A DNA stretch of 64,000 nt from Pseudanabaena sp. (GCA_003249015.1 QBLS01000011.1:1-64000), one strand, 5' to 3'. Shown: positions 33,105-42,555, numbered from the stretch's first letter. Translations and numbers: made by a program. The notes: generated from the sequence alone by a model not told the origin.

Positions 33105-35153
33105 ATGCAAGCTGAGACGTTAGAACTGTTGGAGTGGAATCGGTTATGTCAGCATCTATCAACATTCACGACGACGAAGCTGGGGGCGATTGCGGCGGTA
33201 CATTTGCCGATCGCGGGTAGCTATGGTGAGACGTTAGAGCTTTTAACTCAGACTAAAGAAGCCTATGCCCTAGAAGAAAAAAATGCAGGTCTATCTTTAG
33301 ATGGGATTCAAAATATTACGGAAGCGGTATTTCGGGCGGAAAAACAGGGGGTTTTGTCAGCGAGTGAGCTATGGGCGATCGCTACAACCTTGGCAGGGGC
33401 AAGAAATTTACGGCGACAGCTAGATAATGCCGATTGCTGTCCAAATTTGCAGATTTTGGTAAGCGATCTACGGACTTATCCTGATGTGGAACAGGAAATT
33501 TATCGCTGTATTGATGAAGGGGGCAATGTTTTAGATCGGGCTTCGGCGCGTTTGGGGGAAATTCGCCATGAGTTAACTTCTGTGCGTGATCAGATTTTGA
33601 CCAAGCTGCAAAATATCATGCAGCGCAATGCCAGTTCCATTCAGGAGCAAATTATTACGCAGCGTAGCGATCGCTATGTCCTAGCAGTTAAGTCTCCGCA
33701 ACGCGATCGCGTCCCTGGGGTAGTCCACGACACTTCTAGTACGGGTATGACTCTATTTGTCGAGCCTAATTCGATCGTGCAGTCAAACAATCGCTTGCGC
33801 CAACTCCTAAAAATGGAACAGGCGCAAATTGAAATTATTTTGGCGGCTTTAAGTACAAGGGTATCGGCGATCGCTGAAGATTTGCAAAAGCTATTAATCA
33901 TTGTTACTAAGATCGATCTGGCGGTGGCAAAGGCGCGTTATGGCTATTGGATGCGAGCCAATCCACCAAACTTCCTTGCCCATGAGTCGATTGTCCTGCG
34001 ACAATTGCGTCACCCTCTACTGATCTGGCAACAGCTAAATGAGGAAGGTCGGGAAGTTGTACCTGTGGATGTCCTGATTTCGCCACAGGTTTCGGTGGTG
34101 ATGATCACGGGACCAAACACAGGTGGGAAAACAGCAACTCTCAAAACCTTCGGTCTAGCGGCGCTGATGGCAAAGGCGGGAATGTTTATCCCTGCTAAGG
34201 AACCTGTGGAATTACCTTGGTTTGATCTGGTGTTGGCGGATATCGGTGATGAGCAGTCATTGCAGCAGAATTTATCAACATTTTCAGGACATATTCGGCG
34301 TATTAGTAGGATTTTGGATGCCCTCTCGCCCCAGTCCCTTGTGTTACTTGATGAAGTTGGAGCTGGTACTGATCCGTCTGAAGGTAGCGCGATCGCTACG
34401 GCTTTATTGGAATATCTCGGTGAGCATACGCGACTGGCGATCGCTACCACCCACTTTGGTGAGCTGAAAGCCCTTAAGTACCAAAATCCTAAATTTGAAA
34501 ATGCCTCCGTTGAGTTTGACGATGCGTCCCTTGCGCCAACCTATAAGCTACTTTGGGGGATTCCAGGGCGATCCAATGCTTTAGCGATCGCGGGGCGATT
34601 GGGCTTGTCACCAGAAATCATTGAAGCTGCTCAAAATCGCGTGGGCTTAGGTTCGGCGGAGATGAATGATGTGATTGCGGAGCTTGAAGCTCAGCGCCGT
34701 GAACAAACTCAAAAAACGGAAGCCGCCGCCCATTTGCTCGCCGAAACTGAACGACTGCATCAAGAAATACTTGATCGGGCGGAAAAAATGCGATCGCAAG
34801 CCAAGGAACTGCGCGAACGTCAAGAAAAAGAAGTCCAAGCAGCAATCTCTCAAGCCCAAAAAGAAGTGGGTCGCGTCATTCGCAAGCTGCAAAAAGGTGA
34901 GCAAATGGGCGAGCAGTTAGTTGCCGATGTCCAACGCACTGAACAGAGAATCGAAGAGTTAACCAAGCGTCACGTCCCCGTAATTCCTGAAGAAAAGGTT
35001 GAGGTGCAGTTAAAAGTGGGCGATCGCGTGCGGATTCCCAAATTTGGCAAAATCGCTCAGGTACTCACAGCACCCAATAGTTCGGGAGAGTTTTCGGTAA
35101 GGTTAGGCACGATGAAATTAACTGTTAATGTTACAGACACCGAAAAAGTCTAG
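33105..35153 (+). CDS. mutS2: MutS2 ATPase, apparently lacking the Smr domain
   Basis: MutS2-family DNA-structure and ribosome-collision ATPase, 682 residues. The clamp and core region (1-300) is followed by the ABC ATPase with Walker A TGPNTGGKTATLKTFG, FTSF-like segment NLSTFSGHIRRI, Walker B SLVLLDEVGAGTDPSEG and the switch THFGELKAL. Then a long coiled coil (about 515-625) and the small beta domain VGDRVRIPKFGKIAQVL...GTMKLTVNVTD. It stops there: the Smr nuclease domain that normally follows is absent, and a TACCAA-type hairpin begins 2 bp after the stop. Full-length family members run to about 780-820 residues. Either a derived form or a repeat-associated truncation. Confidence 0.9.
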   Translation: MQAETLELLEWNRLCQHLSTFTTTKLGAIAAVHLPIAGSYGETLELLTQTKEAYALEEKNAGLSLDGIQNITEAVFRAEKQGVLSASELWAIATTLAGARNLRRQLDNADCCPNLQILVSDLRTYPDVEQEIYRCIDEGGNVLDRASARLGEIRHELTSVRDQILTKLQNIMQRNASSIQEQIITQRSDRYVLAVKSPQRDRVPGVVHDTSSTGMTLFVEPNSIVQSNNRLRQLLKMEQAQIEIILAALSTRVSAIAEDLQKLLIIVTKIDLAVAKARYGYWMRANPPNFLAHESIVLRQLRHPLLIWQQLNEEGREVVPVDVLISPQVSVVMITGPNTGGKTATLKTFGLAALMAKAGMFIPAKEPVELPWFDLVLADIGDEQSLQQNLSTFSGHIRRISRILDALSPQSLVLLDEVGAGTDPSEGSAIATALLEYLGEHTRLAIATTHFGELKALKYQNPKFENASVEFDDASLAPTYKLLWGIPGRSNALAIAGRLGLSPEIIEAAQNRVGLGSAEMNDVIAELEAQRREQTQKTEAAAHLLAETERLHQEILDRAEKMRSQAKELRERQEKEVQAAISQAQKEVGRVIRKLQKGEQMGEQLVADVQRTEQRIEELTKRHVPVIPEEKVEVQLKVGDRVRIPKFGKIAQVLTAPNSSGEFSVRLGTMKLTVNVTDTEKV

Positions 35154-35155
35154 TA

Positions 35156-35192
35156 CCAAGGGAAGAAATAGCATAGCCATTTCTTCCCTTGG
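35156..35192. repeat. Palindrome, ATAGC/ATGGC core, centre ATA
   Basis: 17-bp arms with one mismatch, CCAAGGGAAGAAATAGC. It is preceded by TA, so it reads TACCAA like the MITE ends, immediately after the mutS2 stop. Confidence 0.88.
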
Positions 35193-35236
35193 AAAACGGG
35201 TTTAAGAAGCTGTTGAGGTTGAGCCGTAAAATAAAG

Positions 35237-35285
35237 AACCAATTTCTTGTTGGCGCGGCTTCGCCGCGCCAACAAGAAATTGGTT
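35237..35285. repeat. Perfect palindrome, GGCGCGGC core, centre TTC
   Basis: 23-bp perfect arms AACCAATTTCTTGTTGGC plus GCGGC, 22 bp before the narM start. Confidence 0.93.
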
Positions 35286-35306
35286 TACAGAAACCTTAGA
35301 TGTTTA

Positions 35307-35774
35307 ATGTTGACCATGTGGCAATTTTTTGAGTTTGAGTCTGATTTTGTGGCTTCATTGCGCTGTATTCCCATGCAAGTGCGTTACAAACTAGATACCT
35401 GTGGTATCAAGCTGAGACTCCAACATTGGCATAGCTTTTCAGAGATACAACGCCATCAACTAATTGATTTACCCTGCGATACGGATGCCGAGGAGAGCGC
35501 CTACCGCGAAAAACTGCGATCGCTAGTCCTTGAAGCCTGTCAGGATGACCCCAAAGACTTACCCATTGATCAAGATCCTGCATGGATGCAGATAGATATC
35601 ATTCCTGAAAGTGTGTTAGCTCATGCTCAAGAGCTAAATGTGGCGATCGCAATTTCTCAGTGGCAAAATCTCACGTCACTACAAAGATTTGCTCTCATTA
35701 AGCTCAGCACATCCAACCACGAAAACAATAATTTTTTGCCAGCCCTGACAGAATTTGGAATTTTGGATAAATAG
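35307..35774 (+). CDS. narM: Nitrate reductase-associated protein (NarM-like)
   Basis: 155 residues from ATG 35307 (ATG 35316 is also possible; the frame extends upstream through a palindrome and that part is rejected). FFEFESDFVASLRCIPMQVRYKLD, CGIKLRLQHWHSFSEIQR and DLPCDTDAEESAYREKL match the small cyanobacterial family required for active assimilatory nitrate reductase, probably in molybdopterin or iron-sulphur maturation of NarB. No narB or transporter gene is in the window; moaC is 16 kb away. The last codons and stop lie inside the left arm of palindrome 35757-35810. Confidence 0.8.
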   Translation: MLTMWQFFEFESDFVASLRCIPMQVRYKLDTCGIKLRLQHWHSFSEIQRHQLIDLPCDTDAEESAYREKLRSLVLEACQDDPKDLPIDQDPAWMQIDIIPESVLAHAQELNVAIAISQWQNLTSLQRFALIKLSTSNHENNNFLPALTEFGILDK

Positions 35775-35810
35775 AGAGTGCGCCGCCACTCTCTATTTAT
35801 CCAAAATTCC
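35757..35810. repeat. Palindrome mirroring the 3' end of narM
   Basis: 24-bp perfect arms GGAATTTTGGATAAATAGAG plus AGTG, 6-nt GC-rich centre. The left arm contains narM codons for Gly-Ile-Leu-Asp-Lys and the stop; the right arm is their exact inverted copy. Confidence 0.93.
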
Positions 35811-35866
35811 CATCAAGAATAACTTTGATCAGTTAACACAATCAGCCAAATTTCAATTAAGTTTTT

Positions 35867-36568
35867 ATGCCAAAACAATTGCGTCGCGCGGGCCAGAACA
35901 TTCGCGAACTTGCATTAAAAAGGCGAATCAAAGGTGTTTGCTCTTTTGTAGGATCAGGACTTGTCATTTTTATGCCAATTCTGCTGTTTAAAGTCTTTAA
36001 CGACTTTATGAAGCAAATTGCATCCAACAACTCTTCGCAGTCACAGGCATCTTTAAATATGCCTCCCATGCTTTACCTAGTGACCATAATTGCTGCTTTA
36101 GGTTTAGTAGTTAATGGAATTTCTTTGTGGAAACGGGCTGACAGAGCCGATCAAGGTGCCAAAGGCGAAGAAGATATTAGCAAGGAATTGGCTCAACTAG
36201 AAAATGATGGATGGGAAATCGAGTATGGCATGCGTCTAGGTAATAGACTTGGAGATGCTGATATTGTATGTATCTCACCTCAAGGCAAGGCATATGTAAT
36301 TGATGTTAAGTCTCACAAGGGTGAGGTGATAGTCGAAGGCGAGAAACTTAACCGTCGCATGGGAAAAGCAAACTATCCTTTTGAGAAAGACTTCATCAAA
36401 CAAGTGATGAAGCAAGCTTTAGAAGTAAAAAAGCAAAAGAGCTTAAAATTTGTGACCCCAATCCTAGCGTTTTCTGAAGCCAAGGTATTTGTACCCTCTA
36501 ATAAATTGCGTAACGTGTATGTAGTTGAAAAATCTTCATTGATATCCCTCTTAAAGACTTTGGGCTAA
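35867..36568 (+). CDS. Membrane-anchored NERD domain protein
   Basis: 233 residues. A basic N-terminus (MPKQLRRAGQNIRELALKRR), two membrane helices (about 25-48 and 65-85), then a cytoplasmic NERD domain (about 95-225) with QGAKGEEDISKELAQL, GNRLGDADIVCISPQGKAYVIDVKSHKG and NYPFEKDFIKQVMKQA. The D...D-x-K pattern in this block is that of restriction-endonuclease-like folds, so a nuclease-related activity is possible but unproven. No methylase or defence gene adjoins it. It stands alone. Confidence 0.85.
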   Translation: MPKQLRRAGQNIRELALKRRIKGVCSFVGSGLVIFMPILLFKVFNDFMKQIASNNSSQSQASLNMPPMLYLVTIIAALGLVVNGISLWKRADRADQGAKGEEDISKELAQLENDGWEIEYGMRLGNRLGDADIVCISPQGKAYVIDVKSHKGEVIVEGEKLNRRMGKANYPFEKDFIKQVMKQALEVKKQKSLKFVTPILAFSEAKVFVPSNKLRNVYVVEKSSLISLLKTLG

Positions 36569-36599
36569 TTGGCTCAAAGTCTAATAAGTAGCGGGGCAT

Positions 36600-36681
36600 A
36601 ATATAAAACCAGAGCTAAAAGAGCTAAAACCTGTGGCGCACGCGCAGCGTGCGCCACAGGTTTTAGCTCTGGTTTTATATT
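36600..36681. repeat. Long palindrome, GGCGCACGC core, centre GCA
   Basis: Arms of about 35-43 bp: AATATAAAACCAGAGCTAAA...CTGTGGCGCACGC. The left arm has an extra 9 bp (tandem GAGCTAAAA) that the right arm lacks. It lies after the NERD gene. Confidence 0.92.
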
Positions 36682-36743
36682 TAATTGCGCCTAGTTACTT
36701 AGGTTAACGTAGCAGATTGTTTTACAAGACTCATTCCAAATCA

Positions 36744-36790
36744 ATAAAAACTTTAAAAGCGTTGCTGAGTAACGCTTTTAAAGTTTTTAT
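36744..36790. repeat. Palindrome, GCGTTGC core, centre TGA
   Basis: 22-bp arms with one G-T mismatch, ATAAAAACTTTAAAAGCGTT. GTTGC-type member. Confidence 0.88.
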
Positions 36791-36806
36791 TGTAATTCGA
36801 TTGATT

Positions 36807-36866
36807 AAGTCAATTGTCATAAAAAAGGGAGTGCTAAGCACTCCCTTTTTTTATGACAGTTGACTT
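36807..36866. repeat. Palindrome mirroring the 3' end of the response regulator gene
   Basis: About 28-bp arms (one mismatch, one indel) around TAA, inner GGGAGTGC. The right arm runs through the stop codon (36851) into the last five codons; the left arm is their inverted copy. The seven-T run makes it a good terminator. Confidence 0.9.
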
Positions 36867-37528
36867 AGACGATAACCAACCCCGTGAATCGTTTCAATCA
36901 AGTTGTGAGGCGCACCTGCACCCTTAAGCTTGTTGCGTAAACTCTTGATGGTGGCATTGATCGTGTCTTCTCTAGGAGGATCAGTCAGCGACCAGACATG
37001 TTCGACAATTGTGATTCGCTTGAGAACTTGGCGACCATGATGCAACAACAGTTCTAAAATGTTGTACTCCTTTGGAGTCAAATGCACTGATTGTCCAGTG
37101 TAAGAGACCTCATGCATCCCAGGATCGAGTTGTAGTTCACCCCATCGTAATACAGTTGGTTCAGCAACCTGAGCGCGCCGAGACAAAGCACGAATTCTTG
37201 CCATTAATTCTGGTGGATCGATGGGTTTAACCAGATAATCATCAGCACCAGCATCTAGACCTTGAACCTTATCAGAACTCATGTCTAGAGCAGTTACCAT
37301 CAAAATCGGAATATTGTTGCTGTGAGCGCGAAGGCGACGGCAAAGATTAATGCCATCTAACTTCGGCAACATCACATCCAACAAGATCAGGTTGTAATCA
37401 TCGGATTGAGATTTTTCCCAACCTTCTTCACCATCTCTAGCGATATCTACTACACAATGCTGACCAGTTAGCACTTCTGCTAAAGTGTCAGCCAAATTTA
37501 CATCATCTTCTACAAGGAGAATTCTCAT
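36851..37528 (-). CDS. OmpR/PhoB-family response regulator
   Basis: 225 residues from the ATG at 37528; a TTG-started extension of four residues is possible. The receiver domain (1-118) has VEDD, phospho-Asp in LLDVMLPKLDGINL, Thr in LMVTAL and Lys in YLVKP. The winged-helix domain (about 130-225) has LTPKEYNILELLLHHGRQVLKR, VEHVWSL, TINATIKSLRNKL and TIHGVGYRL. It resembles the cyanobacterial ManR/RppA-like group, but the exact orthologue cannot be assigned. No histidine kinase is adjacent. Confidence 0.94.
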   Translation of the reverse strand: MRILLVEDDVNLADTLAEVLTGQHCVVDIARDGEEGWEKSQSDDYNLILLDVMLPKLDGINLCRRLRAHSNNIPILMVTALDMSSDKVQGLDAGADDYLVKPIDPPELMARIRALSRRAQVAEPTVLRWGELQLDPGMHEVSYTGQSVHLTPKEYNILELLLHHGRQVLKRITIVEHVWSLTDPPREDTINATIKSLRNKLKGAGAPHNLIETIHGVGYRLSQLS

Positions 37529-38184
37529 TGGCTCGAACAAATCTTAAATTATTTAAGCTCGATAGGAGTTAACTCTATGCTAGCGACAACCTTTAGAGAT
37601 TCATAGAAAACATGAACTTTATAAATATCGTTAACATGATCCACCCCTATCTATTTGCATCATATACGAAATGTCGAATACTTTTTCATATATGCAAAAA
37701 TTTTAAGTGGGATTGAGGGAATGCTAACATTTGTAAAGGTCTGTGTGGTCAGGGATCACTGAGTATTTATAAAGTATTGCCTAGATATATGGGAGTAAAA
37801 GCCATATAGCAAGTTGTAAGAGGCTTCGACTTCGCTCAGCCATCCATACAAGTTGGCTGAGCAAAGTCGAAGCCCTTTTTTTCTCATAAATGATTTAGGA
37901 CTGCCCTGTCTCTGCATCTAGTAACAACTGTTTTAGTATTGACAGAAACATAATATTTTCTTCAATTCAATTGAAAAAATTCTGTTTGTAGCGGTTTACA
38001 CTTGCGTAAAATCCAGACAAATTTTTGAAGGTACAGCTAAACTACACCGTTAAAAATTAGTCTGTACTGAAGTATTGACGTGACTTAGTGCAATTTTCTT
38101 GCCAAATTCTGTAGCGATCGCATCGTTGCTAAGTTAAATTGAGTCTATAAGTAGCTCAGCATAACTAAAAATCTTTATCAAAAC
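37529..38184. other. Long intergenic region, mostly featureless
   Basis: 656 bp between the divergent response regulator and hemL. Apart from the stem 37822-37881 and a decayed element (about 37990-38070, GGTTTACACTTGCGTAAAATC then TTTTTGAAGG), no gene, RNA or motif is recognised; it should contain both promoters. Confidence 0.55.
37822..37881. repeat. Dispersed stem GGCTTCGACTTCGCTCAGCCA
   Basis: 21-bp arms with one mismatch and an 11-nt loop different from the AACGTATACTGCT loop of the other copies. Followed by seven T, it could be a terminator. It lacks the flanks of the full element. Confidence 0.85.
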
Positions 38185-39495
38185 ATGATTGCGAATTTAT
38201 CTTCCTTCAAAACAACTGCATCCCAAGAAATCTTTGCTAAGGCTAAGCATCTAATGCCTGGTGGAGTTAGCTCTCCAGTTCGTGCTTTCAAATCAGTTGG
38301 CGGTGAGCCGATCGTGTTTGATCGCGTTAATGGCGCTTATGCGTGGGATATCGATGGCAACCGATACATCGACTACATCGGCTCATGGGGCCCCGCGATC
38401 GTGGGACACTCTCATCCCGAAGTCATCGAAGCATTACATAAAGCCCTCGAAAAAGGCACCAGTTTCGGCGCACCCTGCGTTCTCGAAAATCAACTAGCAG
38501 AAATGGTGATCGAAGCGGTTCCCAGCGTAGAAATGGTGCGCTTTGTCAACTCTGGTACGGAAGCCTGTATGTCAGTATTACGTCTGATGCGAGCTTTTAC
38601 TGGACGCGACAAGATCATCAAGTTTGAAGGTTGCTACCACGGACACGCCGATATGTTCTTGGTGAAGGCTGGTTCTGGAGTTGCCACCTTGGGCTTGCCC
38701 GACTCTCCTGGAGTTCCCAAGTCCACAACTGCCAATACTTTGACCGCTCCTTACAATGACTTGGAAGCCGTTACAGCCCTATTTGCGGAAAACCCCGATC
38801 AAATTTCTGGCGTGATCATCGAGCCAGTGGTGGGCAATGCGGGATGTATCGTCCCCAAAGAAGGTTTCTTACAAGGGCTGAAGGATCTCTGTCATGCCAA
38901 TGGTGCGTTATTGGTATTTGATGAAGTGATGACTGGCTTTCGCCTCTCCTATGGTGGCGCACAGGCACGATTTGGGGTTACTCCTGATTTGACCACAATG
39001 GGCAAGGTCATTGGTGGTGGCTTACCCGTGGGAGCCTATGGTGGTCGTCAAGACATCATGGCAATGGTTGCTCCTGCGGGGCCGATGTATCAGGCAGGAA
39101 CGCTATCAGGTAATCCTTTAGCTATGACGGCTGGGATTAAGACCATGGAAATCTTGAAGCGAACTGGCTCCTATGAGTATTTAGAGCAGATTACCAAAAA
39201 GCTTGCCGATGGCATGCTGGCGATCGCCCATGAAACAGGACATGCCGCCACGGGTAATTTAGTTGGCGCAATGTTTGGCTTGTTCTTTACGGATAAGCAG
39301 GTCTATGACTATGAAGATGCTAAGACCAGCGACACCGCTAAATTTGCCAAATTTCATCGTGGAATGCTCGAGCATGGCGTATATCTTGCTCCTTCGCAGT
39401 TTGAGGCAGGCTTTACCTCATTGGCGCATACCGATGCTGATGTGGCGGACACTTTAGAAGCCGCACGGATTGTCTTGTCACAAATTCCTGCGTAG
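38185..39495 (+). CDS. hemL: Glutamate-1-semialdehyde 2,1-aminomutase
   Basis: PLP enzyme that converts glutamate-1-semialdehyde to 5-aminolevulinate, the C5-pathway entry to haem, chlorophyll and bilins. 436 residues. [44 protein letters not shown] and [13 protein letters not shown] are typical; the PLP lysine is Lys274 in [16 protein letters not shown], and [11 protein letters not shown] carries the cofactor Asp. The C-terminus is complete. Monocistronic, with a long upstream region. Confidence 0.98.
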   Translation: MIANLSSFKTTASQEIFAKAKHLMPGGVSSPVRAFKSVGGEPIVFDRVNGAYAWDIDGNRYIDYIGSWGPAIVGHSHPEVIEALHKALEKGTSFGAPCVLENQLAEMVIEAVPSVEMVRFVNSGTEACMSVLRLMRAFTGRDKIIKFEGCYHGHADMFLVKAGSGVATLGLPDSPGVPKSTTANTLTAPYNDLEAVTALFAENPDQISGVIIEPVVGNAGCIVPKEGFLQGLKDLCHANGALLVFDEVMTGFRLSYGGAQARFGVTPDLTTMGKVIGGGLPVGAYGGRQDIMAMVAPAGPMYQAGTLSGNPLAMTAGIKTMEILKRTGSYEYLEQITKKLADGMLAIAHETGHAATGNLVGAMFGLFFTDKQVYDYEDAKTSDTAKFAKFHRGMLEHGVYLAPSQFEAGFTSLAHTDADVADTLEAARIVLSQIPA

Positions 39496-39714
39496 TAGCT
39501 TTTCGCGCAAAGTATGAGTGATGCGGCGCTTTGCGTCTCACCACTCATGCTATTTAGTAAAAAGTTCATGTTGTTACAGGTTTTTTGCAAATTCATCTAC
39601 AATGTTGTGTAATCTTTTGCGGCTTATGGTGCTTTTCTAACGTAAAAAGTACTTGTTTACTTCAATCATTGGAAAAAGGCTGTAAGTTAATACAAGTTTG
39701 TTCTAGGGTTTTTG

Positions 39715-39753
39715 CCTAAAACAAATACCTAAAACAAATACCTAAAACAGAGC
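39715..39753. repeat. 13-bp tandem repeat, about three copies
   Basis: CCTAAAACAAATA occurs twice exactly, with a third copy diverging after CCTAAAACA. It lies 27 bp upstream of the DivIVA-like gene, in its likely leader. Confidence 0.8.
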
Positions 39754-39779
39754 GCTGAACCTTCTTTTACAAAAATCTG

Positions 39780-40406
39780 ATGCTGACAGAAAACTCAACT
39801 GCTAGTAGTAAGCCTAACAACGTTAACTACAATGGTTCAGCAGTGCCGACACTGAGAGCCGATTACTACATGAGCTTACATAAAGAGCTAGACCAACTTG
39901 AAGAAATGGTGCTAGAAAGTGGCCCACGAGTGATGGGGCATACGGTTATTGACGAGGAAAAGCTTTGTCAGCAGATTGATCAAGTGCGATTATCTGTTCC
40001 TGAGTCGATCGCTAAAGCCGAAGAAATTCTGCATTACAAACAGGAAATAATTGCCGAGACCCAACAGTATGTCGAGGATTTAATCAAGGCGGCGGAGTTG
40101 AGAGCCAGCCAACTACTGGAAGAGTCGGTAATTGTGCGTCAGGCGGAACAGGAAGCCAACCAAATTCGCCGCCAGCTTCAAGAAGAATGTGAACAGGTGC
40201 GATCGCAAACTCTCATTGAGATCAACCAAATGCGCCGCCAAGCTCAAAAAGATCTCGATATTCTGCACCAAAGAGTCACAGGTGAGGTGCAGGATATGCA
40301 GAGGGGCGCGGATGAATATAGTGATCGCGTATTGGGTAACCTCGAGACTCAGTTAATCGACATGATCAAAATTGTGCAGAATGGTCGCAAAGAATTACGT
40401 CTCTAG
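39780..40406 (+). CDS. DivIVA-like coiled-coil protein
   Basis: 208 residues. The segment LRADYYMSLHKELDQLEEMVLES at about 20-45 resembles the start of cyanobacterial DivIVA/Cdv3-related or ATP-synthase-B-like coiled-coil proteins, then a long heptad region (about 75-195) with alternating Glu/Gln/Arg. No membrane segment. It may take part in cell division or polar organisation, but that is inference from architecture. It is followed at 33 bp by the creatininase gene and then ruvB on the same strand, so the three may form an operon. Confidence 0.7.
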   Translation: MLTENSTASSKPNNVNYNGSAVPTLRADYYMSLHKELDQLEEMVLESGPRVMGHTVIDEEKLCQQIDQVRLSVPESIAKAEEILHYKQEIIAETQQYVEDLIKAAELRASQLLEESVIVRQAEQEANQIRRQLQEECEQVRSQTLIEINQMRRQAQKDLDILHQRVTGEVQDMQRGADEYSDRVLGNLETQLIDMIKIVQNGRKELRL

Positions 40407-40439
40407 GGCGCTTTCTTGCATTCCTTAAATGATATACCC

Positions 40440-41255
40440 ATGAATAATATTCCTAATCACCGTAACTATGCTTACTTGACATCTCCTGAAATTGCAGCGA
40501 TGCCAAACAAGGAAAATGTGGTGATTATTCAACCAATGGGGGCGATCGAGCAGCATGGCGCTCATTTGCCTTTGATTGTCGATGCTCAAATTAGTATCGG
40601 GGTATTGTCGAGGGCTTTGGAAGATCTTGATCATGCTGTTCCTGCCTATGCTTTGCCGCCGCTTTTTTATGGCAAGTCTAACGAACATAACAGCTTCGTG
40701 GGGACGATATCGCTGAGCACGCAAACCATGCTAGCGATACTTACGGATATTGCGGAGTCGATATATCGTGCAGGGTTTCGGAAGTTGGCTCTGATGAACT
40801 CCCACGGTGGACAGCCACAGATATTAGAAATAGTTGCCCGTGATTTGCATGAAAAGTATCCTGATTTTTGTATCTTCCCTCTGTTTACTTGGCGAGTTCC
40901 CAATGTTGCCAAGGATTTACTAAGCGCTAAGGAACTAGAGTTGGGGATTCATGGCGGGGATGCAGAGACTAGCTTGATGTTGTCTCTATTACCAGATCAA
41001 GTAAAAATGGAACTGGCTGTTACGGAATATCCCTATGGACTGCCTGAGCATAGTTTACTAAGTATGGAAAGTGCTAATCCTTTTGCTTGGACAATGCGTG
41101 ACTTGAGTAAAAGTGGAGTACTAGGTGATGCGCGATCGGCAACCAGAGAAAAGGGAGATCTGATGTTAGAGTCTCTAGTGAAGGGATGGACGCAATTGAT
41201 TACAGATATTTATAAATTTGAGCAACCAAAGGCTTATGGCAATCATCTCCTCTAA
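40440..41255 (+). CDS. Creatininase family protein
   Basis: 271 residues from ATG 40440 (an upstream TTG at 40416 is not preferred). Metal-dependent amidohydrolase-type fold shared with creatininase and with formamide hydrolases of riboflavin/F420 synthesis. [21 protein letters not shown] holds the Glu/His/Asp metal ligands; [20 protein letters not shown] and [14 protein letters not shown] complete the active site. The substrate in cyanobacteria is not known. Its 3' end overlaps the ruvB start by 20 bp, suggesting translational coupling. Confidence 0.9.
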   Translation: MNNIPNHRNYAYLTSPEIAAMPNKENVVIIQPMGAIEQHGAHLPLIVDAQISIGVLSRALEDLDHAVPAYALPPLFYGKSNEHNSFVGTISLSTQTMLAILTDIAESIYRAGFRKLALMNSHGGQPQILEIVARDLHEKYPDFCIFPLFTWRVPNVAKDLLSAKELELGIHGGDAETSLMLSLLPDQVKMELAVTEYPYGLPEHSLLSMESANPFAWTMRDLSKSGVLGDARSATREKGDLMLESLVKGWTQLITDIYKFEQPKAYGNHLL

Positions 41256-42462
41256 ACCAAATCCTAATGGTGATGAGCCATATAAGCTGATTAACGAAAC
41301 CCCTGATGAGCCAAGTTTAGTAGTTCCCAATAAATCCAAGCGCCGTCAGTCTAAGCCGAAAGCTGCCAAAGCTGGCTCAGAGAATGTAGAAATCCAGAAA
41401 TCTCTAGATTTATTGCAAGCTGAAGCAACCCCCGAAGAAAAATTAGCTGATAAGCTGGCTAAAACTTCCACCGAGGCAAACAATAATAGCGATATCAATA
41501 TTCGTCCGAAAAATCTTGAAGATTATATCGGGCAGAAAGATCTTAAAGAACTACTCCATATTGCGATCGCGGCAGCAAAATCGCGATCGTCAGCCCTTGA
41601 TCATCTTCTCCTTTATGGCCCCCCAGGTTTGGGTAAGACTTCCCTTGCTTTGATTATTGCCCAAGAGATGGGAGTGCAGTGTAAGATTACTTCTGCGCCA
41701 GCTCTTGAGCGTCCCCGTGATGTGGCTGGTTTACTAGTTTCTCTCCAACAGGGCGATATTCTATTTATTGATGAAATCCATCGCTTGCCCAATGTCACTG
41801 AAGAGATTTTATATCCTGCAATGGAAGATTATCGATTGGACATTACCATCGGTAAAGGACAAGGAGCCAGAATTCGGAGTGTGCAATTAAATAAGTTTAC
41901 GCTGATTGGGGCAACGACGAGAATTGGGGCGCTGTCTTCGCCACTACGCGATCGCTTTGGATTTGTGCAGCATTTCCGCTTTTATGAGCAGGATGAGCTA
42001 ACTCAGATTGTATCTCGCAGCGCCAAAATCCTCGCGACACCAATCGATGACGATGGCGCGATCGCGATCGCATTGAGATCTAGAGGCACACCACGTATTG
42101 CCAATCGGTTGTTAAAAAGAGTCCGCGACTATGCTGAAGTCAAGGCAAAAGGGGAACAAATTACAGGGGCGATCGCCGAGTCGGCTCTGGAACTATTTAA
42201 TGTCGATCCTAAGGGCTTAGATTGGATAGACCGCAAGCTATTAACAGTTCTAATTGAGAACTTCCACGGGGGCCCCGCAGGGCTAGATACCTTAGCAGCA
42301 GCTACTGGTGAAGATGCCCACACTATTGAGGAGGTTTACGAACCTTATTTACTACAAATTGGCTACATTAATCGCACCCCACGCGGTCGAGTCGCTACGG
42401 CTGCTGCGTGGAAACATTTGGGCTATCCAGTCCAAACTGCGATCGCGGGGCTGATGGATTAG
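41236..42462 (+). CDS. ruvB: Holliday junction branch migration helicase RuvB
   Basis: AAA+ motor of the RuvABC system, which drives branch migration of recombination intermediates. 408 residues from ATG 41236; the first 80-90 residues are a Lys/Ser/Asn-rich extension (for example [15 protein letters not shown]) absent from the usual proteins of about 340 residues. The core shows [14 protein letters not shown], Walker [15 protein letters not shown], Walker [12 protein letters not shown], sensor 1 LIGATTR, arginine finger block LRDRFGF, and the winged helix with [16 protein letters not shown] and TPRGRVAT. It overlaps the upstream gene by 20 bp. Confidence 0.97.
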   Translation: MAIISSKPNPNGDEPYKLINETPDEPSLVVPNKSKRRQSKPKAAKAGSENVEIQKSLDLLQAEATPEEKLADKLAKTSTEANNNSDINIRPKNLEDYIGQKDLKELLHIAIAAAKSRSSALDHLLLYGPPGLGKTSLALIIAQEMGVQCKITSAPALERPRDVAGLLVSLQQGDILFIDEIHRLPNVTEEILYPAMEDYRLDITIGKGQGARIRSVQLNKFTLIGATTRIGALSSPLRDRFGFVQHFRFYEQDELTQIVSRSAKILATPIDDDGAIAIALRSRGTPRIANRLLKRVRDYAEVKAKGEQITGAIAESALELFNVDPKGLDWIDRKLLTVLIENFHGGPAGLDTLAAATGEDAHTIEEVYEPYLLQIGYINRTPRGRVATAAAWKHLGYPVQTAIAGLMD

Positions 42463-42519
42463 GTTACGGTGCTTTGATTCTAAAAAATTTGTATCTAAAA
42501 AAGGTGCGTCGGCTGATCA

Positions 42520-42555
42520 AAGCGATGCCCTGAGCTTGTTGAAATGTCAAAGCTC
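42520..42555. repeat. Relic of the dispersed GCTTCGAC-type element
   Basis: AGCGATGCCCTGAGCTTGTT and following bases correspond to the extra segment GCGATGCACTGAGCCTGTCG seen at 63.5 kb, with several substitutions. It lies 130 bp upstream of the giant gene. Confidence 0.55.

Noticed and set aside
33363-33901. GC-rich antisense frames inside mutS2, ychF and other genes
   Set aside because: They lie wholly opposite genes with clear families and show no protein-like composition.
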